The translations under genes were made by a program, and so were the position numbers. Shown piece after piece: positions 1 through 7,533 of a stretch of DNA of 26,731 nt. The notes under the pieces were generated by a model, which saw only the letters and a list, made by a program, of their open reading frames with translations, was not told the origin of the DNA and made no database searches. How positions within the stretch are numbered: position 1 is the first letter of the stretch; each line of letters begins with the position of its first letter. This stretch comes from an uncultured Prevotellaceae bacterium (GTDB lineage Bacteria; Bacteroidota; Bacteroidia; Bacteroidales; Bacteroidaceae): NCBI GenBank assembly GCA_937910905.1, contig CALEPV010000096.1, forward strand, positions 1 to 26,731, read 5' to 3'.

Positions 1-70
1 TTTCATATTCAGACACTTGCATCTTATAAGGCCTTTTTTGCTGCGGATGTTAGGTTGATAGAAAAAGCAT

Positions 71-78
71 TAATTTTG
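71..78 (+). promoter_or_regulatory. Possible -7 promoter element for the sensor kinase pair
   Basis: TAATTTTG matches the Bacteroidetes -7 consensus TAnnTTTG and lies 31 nt upstream of the ATG at 110. No TTTG is seen at the usual distance of about 20 nt upstream, so this is only half a promoter by sequence. Confidence 0.4.
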
Positions 79-109
79 ACGCTCGAATCGGTATTTCCCC
101 TTATGTGAC

Positions 110-2092
110 ATGAACACGGACACACAAGATAATCATCCCAGCGGTGACAACAAGCTCTATGACAACAGTGCGAAGCAGAGGAAGCGTCTTGCACTTATTC
201 TGAAGACGGGTAAGATACGGCTGTGGTTCTACTATGTGCCTACTCGCCACTTCTTCTGGCTGTCGGACGAGGGCAGCCTCGAGGAAGAGTACAATCCCAG
301 CGAGTTTGCCCGCTTCTTCAATCTCGCCGATTTTGGGAAGATGCGCGATCTGATGTACGACATCTATGATGGTAAGCGTGAGACGGTGAAGGCGGAGTTG
401 CGCAGTGTGCCGCAGGCCGACGGTCAATGCAACTATTATGAAACGTCCATCTCTGTTACCAGCCGTACTGCCGACAGTAGGCCGTTGGCGCTGCTCGGAG
501 TGCAGCACGATGTGACGGAGGTGGTGCGCAGCCAGCAGCGCGCCAGCCGAATGCTGCTCCGCTATCGCACAATCTTCGACTCTTCGCAGCTCGACATGCT
601 GTTCTATGACAAGAACGGTGTGCTGACAGACATCAACGACCGGGCCTGTGCATCGTTCAACGTCCAGGATCGCAATTGTGTGCTGGACGGTAGCTTCAAG
701 TTGCAGAACAACCCCATGTACAACCAGATACCGCTGGACGAGCTGGAGAATACCCGTACAACAACCATTGTGGACTTTGCCGACTTTGCCGACGAGAAGT
801 ATCATCTTGATGAATGCAAGCTGAAGGGCAGGATGTACTACGACTCGGCTATCAACCCCATACGCAACGAGCGTGGAGAGCTGGAGGGCGTATATATGTC
901 GGGTCGTGACATCACGGAGTCGGTAGAGTCGTTCCACCGCTTGCAGGAAGGCTCGCGCCAGTTGCTTCAGACCACACAGAGTATGCAGGAGTATGTGGAC
1001 AACGTCAACTATGCCCTGCGTGTGAACAACGTGCGTTTCCTGAGCTACGACCCCGAGGCCTACTTGCTGGAGGTGTCGGACAACGTGACGCACTCGCAGC
1101 TGGGCCTGACGCAGCTGCGCTGCATACGCCTGGCAGCTCCGCGCTTCCGTAGGACTGTCAACGGCCTGCTGCATCGCATGGATCGTCGCAACCTGCGCAG
1201 TATCGAGCAGGCCATTGAGATTGTGCTGCACGACAGCCAGCACCGTCCTATCTGGCTACTTATAAACATGGTGCCCATCATCGATGCCGACGGTGGGGTG
1301 GAGCGCTACTTCGGCATGTGCCGCACCATTACCGAGATTGTGGCTACGGAGCGGCAGCTGGCCATAGAGAGCGAGAAGGCCAAGGACGCCAACCAGCTGA
1401 TGCAGGCGTTCCTCACCAACATGAGCAACGAGATACGCACACCGCTGAAGTGCGTCGTGAACAATGCTTCCAAGTTCAGCACTCCGCACGATGAGGCCGA
1501 CGAGCCTGCCTTCGTGGAGGAAATCAAGCGCAATACCAACAGCCTGCTGTTGCTTGTCAACGATGTACTGTTCCTTTCACGTCTGGATGCCAACATGCAG
1601 GAATACAAGCGAATACGAATCGATTTCGTCGAGGCCTTCGACAATCTGTGTCAGATGGGCATGAAGTCCAAGCGGCCTGAGGTCAGCCTCATGGTCATCG
1701 ACCCATACAACACTATGTTGGTGGATATCGACTTGGATCACTTGAGGATGATTGTCCTGCGGCTGTGCAACTTTGCGTGCCTGCTGACCCACGAGGGCAC
1801 TATCACCACATCCTACGAGTACCGTCATGGCGAGCTGACCATCAAGATTGAGGACACAGGTGTGGGGCTTGATGAGCAGATAAAGGCGCATCTGTTTGAG
1901 CGCTTCGCCCGCGATGAGCAGGGCGCGATGCTGGGCACAGGTCTTGACATGCCTATCGTGAAGATGCTTGCAGAGCAGATGGGAGGCACCGTTGAGGTGC
2001 AGTCGGAGCTAGGCGTGGGCACCACCTCGTGGGTGTCGCTGCCCTGCGAGGCCATCGAGATGGAGAGAAAACGCGAATCAATGATATCATAA
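110..2092 (+). CDS. Triple-PAS sensor histidine kinase homologue with Asn in place of the phospho-His (probable pseudokinase)
   Basis: A 660-aa protein without signal peptide or membrane helix, so probably cytosolic. Three PAS-like segments lie at roughly residues 25-145, 150-275 and 285-420, followed by a DHp-like helix and a C-terminal HATPase domain (about 540-650). The H-box reads MSNEIRTPL: residue 440 (codon AAC, 1427-1429) is Asn where histidine kinases carry the phosphorylated His. The N-box is also altered: around residues 550-560 the usual Asn positions are Arg551 and Phe555. The G1 (EDTGVG) and F (LFERF) boxes look normal, while the G2 box is GTGLDM instead of GTGLGL. Nucleotide binding may persist, but autophosphorylation at this site cannot occur. 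Only 12 nt separate it from an intact kinase of the same architecture, so the two are probably co-transcribed and may heterodimerise. There is no receiver or output domain. The ATG at 110 fits the promoter element just upstream. Confidence 0.85.
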   Translation: MNTDTQDNHPSGDNKLYDNSAKQRKRLALILKTGKIRLWFYYVPTRHFFWLSDEGSLEEEYNPSEFARFFNLADFGKMRDLMYDIYDGKRETVKAELRSVPQADGQCNYYETSISVTSRTADSRPLALLGVQHDVTEVVRSQQRASRMLLRYRTIFDSSQLDMLFYDKNGVLTDINDRACASFNVQDRNCVLDGSFKLQNNPMYNQIPLDELENTRTTTIVDFADFADEKYHLDECKLKGRMYYDSAINPIRNERGELEGVYMSGRDITESVESFHRLQEGSRQLLQTTQSMQEYVDNVNYALRVNNVRFLSYDPEAYLLEVSDNVTHSQLGLTQLRCIRLAAPRFRRTVNGLLHRMDRRNLRSIEQAIEIVLHDSQHRPIWLLINMVPIIDADGGVERYFGMCRTITEIVATERQLAIESEKAKDANQLMQAFLTNMSNEIRTPLKCVVNNASKFSTPHDEADEPAFVEEIKRNTNSLLLLVNDVLFLSRLDANMQEYKRIRIDFVEAFDNLCQMGMKSKRPEVSLMVIDPYNTMLVDIDLDHLRMIVLRLCNFACLLTHEGTITTSYEYRHGELTIKIEDTGVGLDEQIKAHLFERFARDEQGAMLGTGLDMPIVKMLAEQMGGTVEVQSELGVGTTSWVSLPCEAIEMERKRESMIS

Positions 2093-2104
2093 TTCACCAA
2101 CAGC

Positions 2105-4105
2105 ATGAGCTTCAACAACACAGCAGCCAACAGCTTACGACCCAATGTGCAGGACATCGACAGCACCCTGCAGATAGATGTGCAGAGCGCCATGCAGTTG
2201 GCCCTTGACATCAGTGGCAACCACGTGATGTGTCTCGATCTGCAGCGCGACAATGTGTACGACCTGCACGGCAAGGCCATATTCGGCAACAATGTGGGCA
2301 TAGCCACCTGCTATACCTATATACATACAGAGGACCGGCCGGGCTTTGAGGACTTCATAGACCGGCTGAGCAAGGGCGTGGACATGGAGGGCGAGTGCCG
2401 CTACCGCTGGGACTACAACTACACGGGGCAAGGTGCACCTGACTGGCACGACATGCACATATTCGGTGTTGCCGAGTACGAGGACGGCGTGCCGGTGAAC
2501 ATTATAGCCACGCTGACCGACGAGACAGAGAAGCTGCGCAAGCAGCGCGAGGTGGAGCGGCTGTACGAGCGCTACCATCTGGTATTCGAGAATTCTAACA
2601 TTGGCCTGTCGTTCTACTCGCCCGAGGGACGTCTGCTGGATGCCAACCGCATCATGCGTGAGATATGCAACTTCGACAGCGATGTGGGCGATGAGTTCTT
2701 TTCGCGTGTCAACCTGTTCGACATGCCGCCGTTCAACGAGTTGCTGGACCGCTACCACCCAGAGGAGTTCTGGGCCTGCTCCCACAGCGTAATCCCTGAC
2801 CGCAACATGCATGTCTACCTCGAAATCAGCGTGCACCCCATATTCGGCGACGACGGACAGCTGATGTACATAGTCGTGTCGGCCATCGATGTGACCCAGG
2901 ACCGCGATATGTACCTCCAGGTACGCAAGAACGACGCACAGATAGAGGAGGTCAGGAAGGCCATCCAGCTCTATGAGAGTGAGCTCCGGTACATGCTGCA
3001 AGCATGTCAGATACAGGCCTGGCGCATCAACTTGGAGCGCGACCAGCTGGAGTTCTTCAGTGGACTGAGCCAGGTGGTTCGCACGTTCTCGCTGAAGCAG
3101 ATGCAGAAGATATTTGTCAATCAGGACGATGACTTTGTCAAGGCACTCTCCAATCCTGCCGAGGCGCTGTCCAAACCATTGTCGTACCTTGGGAAGATGC
3201 ACCCTGTGGTGAGCCAGAGCACCAGCGAGCTGCAGTGGGTGCAGATTAACTGTATCCCCGAGTACGATGCCGATGGCAAGCTGCGAGGAAGCTTCGGTGT
3301 GTGGCGCAACGTCACTGAGCTGATGCAAAAGCAGGAGCTGCTACGTCGCGAGACGGCACGCGCCAACGACTCTGTGCACATGAAGAGTATGTTCCTGTCC
3401 AACATAGCCCACGAGATACGTACCCCGCTGAATGCTATCGTCGGGTTCACCGAGCTGCTGTCCATGCATGACGGCTCCAATGCTGATGAGCGGCAGGAAC
3501 TGCTCACTGTCATAATGAACAACTGCGACATGCTGCTGCGCCTCATTGATGACATCCAGGTGGCATCTGCCATAGGCTCCGGCGGTGTGGACATCGTGCC
3601 CGAACAGGTGGACTTCGCAAAGACCTTCCACAGCTACTGCCAGACGCTGAGCCAGCGTGTACAGGACCCAGCTGTGGAGTTCCAGGAGGACAATCCTCTG
3701 GACCGCTTCCCGCTGGTCACGGACCCCAACCGTGTGATGCAGGTGATGACCAACTTCGTGACCAACGCTGTCAAGTACACCCATCAGGGACACATACGCA
3801 TGGGCTGGCGGCCCATGAACACCAACGAGCTGCACGGCATGGACAGCACGATGCTGGCTTTGGACCACGCCAAGCATGGTGTATACATCTACTGCGAGGA
3901 CACAGGCGATGGCATAGAGTCCGATAATCAGGAACGTGTGTTCGAGCGTTTCTTCAAGGTGAACGACTTCGTGCAGGGTACAGGTCTCGGCCTGTCCATC
4001 TGCAAGTCCATATCCGATGCGATGCATGGCGAAATAGGCGTCCGCTCCGAGGGCAGTGGCCGAGGCTCTACTTTCTGGTTCTGGTTCCCGATAGAGCCGG
4101 AATAA
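2105..4105 (+). CDS. Triple-PAS sensor histidine kinase, intact
   Basis: A 666-aa soluble kinase with three PAS-like domains (about 30-140, 150-285 and 295-415), a canonical H-box AHEIRTPLNAIVGF with His436 (codon 3410-3412), an intact N-box (TNFVTNAVKYT), G1 (EDTGDG), F-box (VFERFF) and G2 (GTGLGLSI). It is therefore expected to autophosphorylate on His436. It has no membrane segment and no fused receiver, so it should sense a cytoplasmic signal through PAS domains and pass phosphate to a separate response regulator. The nearest candidate in this window is the stand-alone receiver at 10148, about 6 kb downstream; that pairing is inference. It follows the degenerate paralogue by 12 nt and is presumably translated from the same mRNA. 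Confidence 0.92.
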   Translation: MSFNNTAANSLRPNVQDIDSTLQIDVQSAMQLALDISGNHVMCLDLQRDNVYDLHGKAIFGNNVGIATCYTYIHTEDRPGFEDFIDRLSKGVDMEGECRYRWDYNYTGQGAPDWHDMHIFGVAEYEDGVPVNIIATLTDETEKLRKQREVERLYERYHLVFENSNIGLSFYSPEGRLLDANRIMREICNFDSDVGDEFFSRVNLFDMPPFNELLDRYHPEEFWACSHSVIPDRNMHVYLEISVHPIFGDDGQLMYIVVSAIDVTQDRDMYLQVRKNDAQIEEVRKAIQLYESELRYMLQACQIQAWRINLERDQLEFFSGLSQVVRTFSLKQMQKIFVNQDDDFVKALSNPAEALSKPLSYLGKMHPVVSQSTSELQWVQINCIPEYDADGKLRGSFGVWRNVTELMQKQELLRRETARANDSVHMKSMFLSNIAHEIRTPLNAIVGFTELLSMHDGSNADERQELLTVIMNNCDMLLRLIDDIQVASAIGSGGVDIVPEQVDFAKTFHSYCQTLSQRVQDPAVEFQEDNPLDRFPLVTDPNRVMQVMTNFVTNAVKYTHQGHIRMGWRPMNTNELHGMDSTMLALDHAKHGVYIYCEDTGDGIESDNQERVFERFFKVNDFVQGTGLGLSICKSISDAMHGEIGVRSEGSGRGSTFWFWFPIEPE

Positions 4106-4117
4106 TTCTGTCCGGGA

Positions 4118-4149
4118 TTTGGAAAAGCGGACAAAAAGCGCTATCTTTG
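4118..4149 (+). promoter_or_regulatory. Bacteroidetes-type promoter P1 upstream of the HU gene
   Basis: TTTG at 4118-4121 and TATCTTTG at 4142-4149 are separated by exactly 20 nt, a good match to the Bacteroidetes primary sigma factor consensus. It begins just after the kinase stop codon and would give a leader of about 190 nt before the HU start. Confidence 0.65.
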
Positions 4150-4202
4150 CACCGTAAAGGACGTGGCAGCTGCACCCCAGTGATACTGCCGACGGCAAAC
4201 TA

Positions 4203-4242
4203 TATTGCACGACGGGACGTGAATGTTGCCCGTCGTGCAATA
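4203..4242 (+). repeat. Perfect 14-bp inverted repeat (hairpin)
   Basis: The arms at 4203-4216 and 4229-4242 are exact reverse complements around a 12-nt loop, with the core TTGCACGACGGG facing CCCGTCGTGCAA. It lies between promoters P1 and P2, so it could terminate or attenuate P1 transcripts, although no run of T follows directly, or it could be a protein-binding palindrome. Confidence 0.75.
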
Positions 4243-4293
4243 ATTGTTTCACGGCGTGCAACGATTGTTTCCCGCCGTGTATTTGTTTTTCTG
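4231..4293 (+). repeat. Three imperfect 21-nt repeats overlapping the HU promoter
   Basis: Units start at 4231, 4252 and 4273 with exact 21-nt spacing. The first two share CG(T/G)CGTGCAA followed by ATTGTTTC, and the third is more diverged (CGCCGTG then TTTGTTTTTC). The third unit contains the -33 box of P2. A spacing of two helical turns is what an array of operator sites on one face of DNA would show; that role is inference. Confidence 0.55.
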
Positions 4294-4313
4294 CTGCGAT
4301 GTGTGTATTTTTG
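4282..4313 (+). promoter_or_regulatory. Bacteroidetes-type promoter P2 for the HU gene
   Basis: TTTG at 4282-4285 and TATTTTTG at 4306-4313 are spaced by 20 nt. Transcription would start near 4320, 27 nt before the ATG at 4347. This argues against the upstream in-frame ATG at 4299, which would lie inside the promoter. Confidence 0.7.
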
Positions 4314-4346
4314 CATCGCAATGTAGAACTTAATTCATCAGCACAA

Positions 4347-4988
4347 ATGGCAAAATACTACAAGCGCGAGATTGCCGACCTCAACGGCGTCGGCTCCCCG
4401 CAGTACCGCTACGAGATTCGCTCGGCCGGCAATGTGGACCTGAAAGAGCTCGCCCAGCGCGTGCACAACCGGCACCATACGCTCTCGGTTGCCGAGCTGG
4501 AGGGCATAATGTCCGACTTCATAAGCGAGATGGCGACTCAGCTGGCCAGCGGCCGCAGTGTGACGCTGGACGAGTTGGGATGCTTCTCGCTGGGCATCGG
4601 GCTGCGCAAGGACCGTCAGGCCGATGCCGGTGCCGACGTCTCTGGCGAGCCCAATGCCCGCAGTCTGTGCGTCAGGAACGTGAGCCTGAAGGTCAACCCG
4701 CATTTCTTGAACCGTGTGGACAACATGTGCCGTCTGGAGCGCGAAGAGGGTGGGGCGGCGCAGATCAGCGTGTCGCCCTACAGCAGCGAGGAGCGTGTGG
4801 CCCGCGCAGTCGGCTTCATGACTCGTGAAGGCTTCATGCGTATAGCCGACTATGCGCGGCTCAACAATGTGTCCAAGTCCGTGGCGAGCCGCGAGCTGGC
4901 CCGACTGGATGCCGACCCTGCATCGCCCATCATTGCCGACGGCCGCGGTCCAGCGCGTGTGTACAGGCTTTCGGGTTCTGTGGAATAG
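4347..4988 (+). CDS. HU-family DNA-binding protein with C-terminal helix-turn-helix-like extension
   Basis: A 213-aa protein. The N-terminal part (MAKYYKREIADLNGVG...) through about residue 125 resembles the HU-related histone-like proteins common in Bacteroidales, in which the HU/IHF fold is preceded by a family-specific N-terminal stretch; the segment SGRSVTLDELGCFSL is the typical HU core turn (ELGxF). After residue 145 a helical segment (REGFMRIADYARLNNVSKSVASRELARL) followed by a short hydrophobic strand reads like a winged helix-turn-helix. It is probably a nucleoid-associated or local regulatory DNA-binding protein. The start at 4347 is chosen because promoter P2 ends at 4313. It has its own promoters and no close downstream partner. 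Confidence 0.85.
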   Translation: MAKYYKREIADLNGVGSPQYRYEIRSAGNVDLKELAQRVHNRHHTLSVAELEGIMSDFISEMATQLASGRSVTLDELGCFSLGIGLRKDRQADAGADVSGEPNARSLCVRNVSLKVNPHFLNRVDNMCRLEREEGGAAQISVSPYSSEERVARAVGFMTREGFMRIADYARLNNVSKSVASRELARLDADPASPIIADGRGPARVYRLSGSVE

Positions 4989-5085
4989 TGTGGTTATCGC
5001 GGCGAGACGGCTGACCAGCAGTCGTTGAACTCATGCTGATGAAAGATTAGTGTTGATAAATCGCGCCAGTTCCAAACAAATTGCG

Positions 5086-5093
5086 TACCTTTG
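5086..5093 (+). promoter_or_regulatory. Likely -7 promoter element for the fused flavoprotein gene
   Basis: TACCTTTG fits TAnnTTTG and sits 64 nt upstream of the ATG at 5157. No clear TTTG is visible 19-22 nt further upstream. Confidence 0.5.
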
Positions 5094-5156
5094 CGCGCTG
5101 AATGTAACATATTGTTTGCGACATCACAACACGAAACGATAAAACGATAGACAAGA

Positions 5157-7523
5157 ATGAACAAGATTGTAGCAAAGGAGCAGTTCTCCGACAAAGTGTT
5201 CAAATTGGTGGTGGAAGCACCGCTGATTGCCAAGGCTCGCAAGGCCGGCCACTTCGTGATAGTACGAGTGGGTGAGAAGGGCGAGCGCATCCCTCTGACC
5301 ATTGCCGATGCCGACATCAAGGCTGGCACCATAACACTCGTAGTGCAGAAGGTGGGCTACAGCTCCACTAAGCTCTGCGACCTGCCTGTGGGCAGCGAGA
5401 TAACCGACGTGGTAGGACCGCTCGGCAAGGCCACACACATCGAGAACTTCGGTACTGTGGTATGCGCTGGCGGCGGCGTGGGCGTGGCTCCTATGCTACC
5501 TATTATAAAGGCCCTGAAGGCAGCTGGCAACAGAGTGATTAGCGTGCTGGCAGGCCGCAGCAAAGATCTCATCATACTGGAGGACGAGGTACGCCAGCAC
5601 AGCGACGAGGTCATCATTATGACCGACGACGGCTCGTATGGCCAGAAGGGTGTAGTGACCGTAGGCATAGAGCAGGTAATCCAGCGCGAGAAGGTGGACA
5701 AGTGCTTCGCCATTGGCCCTGCCATAATGATGAAGTTCTGCTGTCTGCTGACCAAGAAGTATAATGTGCCTACCGACGTGTCGCTGAACACCATCATGGT
5801 CGATGGCACAGGCATGTGCGGTGCCTGCCGCATCACCGTGGGCGGCAAGACACGCTTCGTATGCGTCGATGGCCCAGAGTTCGACGGCCACGAGGTAGAC
5901 TTCGACGAGATGCTCAAGCGCATGGGCGCGTTCAAGGAGGAAGAGCTGGCAGCGATGAACAATGAAACAGCCAGCAGCCCCCTCCCAGCCTCCCCCAAGG
6001 GGGAGGAGCCAAAGGCAGATAAGGGGCAAGCCGCAACGGATTCCCTCCCCCTTGGGGAAGGAGAGGAGGGGGCTTCCCTTACCGACCGCACCGCACCCTG
6101 GCGCGAGGAGCTGCGCAAGTCTATGAAGGCTAAGGAGCGCACAGCCATAGAGCGTGTGGTGATGCCGGAGCTCGACCCTGTGTATCGCGCCACGACCCGC
6201 ACCGAGGAGGTGAACCAGGGCCTGACATTGGAGCAGGCACAGCGCGAGGCCAAGCGTTGTCTCGACTGCGCCAAGCCTACGTGTATGGAGGGCTGCCCTG
6301 TAAGCATACAGATACCATCGTTCATCAAGAACATAGAGCGCGGACACATCCTCGACGCTGCACGCGTGCTGAAGAGCACATCGGCGCTGCCCGCTGTGTG
6401 CGGTCGCGTATGCCCGCAGGAGAAGCAGTGCGAGAGCCGCTGCATACACTTGAAGATGAACGAGCCGGCTGTGGCCATAGGCTATCTGGAGCGCTTCGCT
6501 GCCGACTACGAGCGCGAGAGCGGCAACATCGCCGTGCCTGAGTGCGCTGCGCCCAACGGCAAGAAGATAGCCGTAGTAGGCTCCGGCCCTGCTGGCCTAA
6601 GCTTCGCTGGCGACATGGCCAAGCTGGGCTACGACGTGACAGTATTCGAAGCCCTGCACGAGATTGGCGGTGTGCTGAAGTACGGTATCCCAGAGTTCCG
6701 TCTGCCCAACGCCATAGTGGATGTGGAGATACACAACCTCGAGCTGATGGGCGTTAAGTTCCAGAAGGACTGCATCATAGGCAAGACCATCACCGTCGAT
6801 GAGCTGGAGAAGGAAGGCTATGCCGGTATCTTCGTGGCCAGCGGCGCAGGTCTGCCAAACTTTATGAACATACCTGGCGAGAACCTCAACGGTGTGATGT
6901 CGAGCAACGAGTATCTGACCCGCATCAACCTGATGGACGCATCCAACCCCGCCACCGACACGCCTATTCGCAAGGCACGTCGCGTGATGGTAGTGGGCGG
7001 CGGCAACACCGCTATGGACAGCTGCCGCACAGCCAAGCGCCTCGGTGCAGAGAAGGTGTGGATAGTATATCGTCGCAGCGAGGCCGAGATGCCCGCACGA
7101 CTCGAGGAGGTGAAGCACGCCAAGGAGGAAGGCATAGAGTTTATGACCTTGCACAACCCGCTGGAGTACCTTGCCGACGAAAAGGGCAACGTGCGCGGAG
7201 TGGTGCTACAGAAGATGGAGCTGGGCGAGCCAGATGCCAGCGGACGACGTTCACCGCAGCCCATACCAGGTGCCACAGAGACGCTGGAGATAGACCAGGC
7301 TATCGTGGCCGTGGGTGTGTCGCCCAACCCGATAGTGCCTCGCAGCATCGAGGGCCTGGAGCTGGGCCGCAAGAACACCATCGCCGTGAACGACTCCATG
7401 CAGTCCAACATACCGACCATCTTCGCCGGTGGCGACATCGTGCGTGGAGGTGCTACTGTAATCCTCGCTATGGGCGACGGCCGCAAGGCAGCACACGAAA
7501 TGCACGAGTACCTGAGTAAGTAA
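5157..7523 (+). CDS. Fused ferredoxin/NAD(P)H oxidoreductase: DHODH-B electron-transfer-like subunit joined to NADPH-dependent glutamate synthase small-subunit-like domain (NfnAB-like)
   Basis: A 788-aa fusion. Residues 1-260 form an FAD/NAD-binding reductase of the PyrK/NfnA type: a GGGVGVAP nucleotide loop near residue 104 and a [2Fe-2S] set with Cys221, Cys224 (GMCGAC) and a later Cys in RFVCVDG. From about residue 310 the GltD/NfnB-like part follows: two [4Fe-4S] motifs, CLDCAKPTCMEGC (from residue 368) and CGRVCPQEKQCESRC, then an FAD loop (VVGSGPAG) and an NADP loop (VVGGGNTAMD). Such fusions occur in Bacteroidetes and are usually annotated as bifunctional DHODH-B NAD-binding subunit/glutamate synthase; transhydrogenation between ferredoxin, NADH and NADPH is the likeliest role because no large glutamate synthase subunit is next door. 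The linker (about residues 264-310) contains an in-frame palindromic repeat at 5976-6074, a low-complexity Pro/Gly/Glu stretch. Confidence 0.9.
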   Translation: MNKIVAKEQFSDKVFKLVVEAPLIAKARKAGHFVIVRVGEKGERIPLTIADADIKAGTITLVVQKVGYSSTKLCDLPVGSEITDVVGPLGKATHIENFGTVVCAGGGVGVAPMLPIIKALKAAGNRVISVLAGRSKDLIILEDEVRQHSDEVIIMTDDGSYGQKGVVTVGIEQVIQREKVDKCFAIGPAIMMKFCCLLTKKYNVPTDVSLNTIMVDGTGMCGACRITVGGKTRFVCVDGPEFDGHEVDFDEMLKRMGAFKEEELAAMNNETASSPLPASPKGEEPKADKGQAATDSLPLGEGEEGASLTDRTAPWREELRKSMKAKERTAIERVVMPELDPVYRATTRTEEVNQGLTLEQAQREAKRCLDCAKPTCMEGCPVSIQIPSFIKNIERGHILDAARVLKSTSALPAVCGRVCPQEKQCESRCIHLKMNEPAVAIGYLERFAADYERESGNIAVPECAAPNGKKIAVVGSGPAGLSFAGDMAKLGYDVTVFEALHEIGGVLKYGIPEFRLPNAIVDVEIHNLELMGVKFQKDCIIGKTITVDELEKEGYAGIFVASGAGLPNFMNIPGENLNGVMSSNEYLTRINLMDASNPATDTPIRKARRVMVVGGGNTAMDSCRTAKRLGAEKVWIVYRRSEAEMPARLEEVKHAKEEGIEFMTLHNPLEYLADEKGNVRGVVLQKMELGEPDASGRRSPQPIPGATETLEIDQAIVAVGVSPNPIVPRSIEGLELGRKNTIAVNDSMQSNIPTIFAGGDIVRGGATVILAMGDGRKAAHEMHEYLSK
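5976..6074 (+). repeat. In-frame palindromic repeat element inside the fusion linker
   Basis: Two 31-nt arms, 5976-6006 and 6044-6074, are inverted copies of each other with 27 of 31 positions matching. Each arm also holds its own inner near-palindrome (CTCCCCCAAGGGGGAG in the left arm). The whole element is 99 nt, exactly 33 codons, so the reading frame is kept and it encodes peptides such as PLPASPKGEE and LPLGEGEEGA. The base composition (C/G runs) is unlike the flanking coding sequence. Confidence 0.8.
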
Positions 7524-7533
7524 GCTTGCAATA

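Noticed and set aside
101..1243. Long open frame (380 codons) on the minus strand opposite the first kinase
   Set aside because: It is antisense to a gene with clear PAS and HATPase domains, has the low-complexity His/Val/Leu composition of a reverse-frame shadow, and lacks a promoter. Similar minus-strand frames opposite 2135-3328, 3341-4321, 5357-6478 and 7468-8613 were rejected for the same reason.
4110..4131. Terminator after the second kinase
   Set aside because: The GTCCG/CGGAC stem is only 5 bp, has no T-run, and overlaps promoter P1.
4299..4346. Upstream ATG as the start of the HU gene
   Set aside because: It lies inside promoter P2 (TTTG 4282-4285, TATTTTTG 4306-4313) and the extra 16 residues do not resemble the family N-terminus.
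5157..7523. Glutamate synthase proper
   Set aside because: There is no large glutamine-amidotransferase subunit gene beside it and the N-terminal half is a PyrK/NfnA-like reductase, so glutamate synthesis by this protein alone is unlikely.
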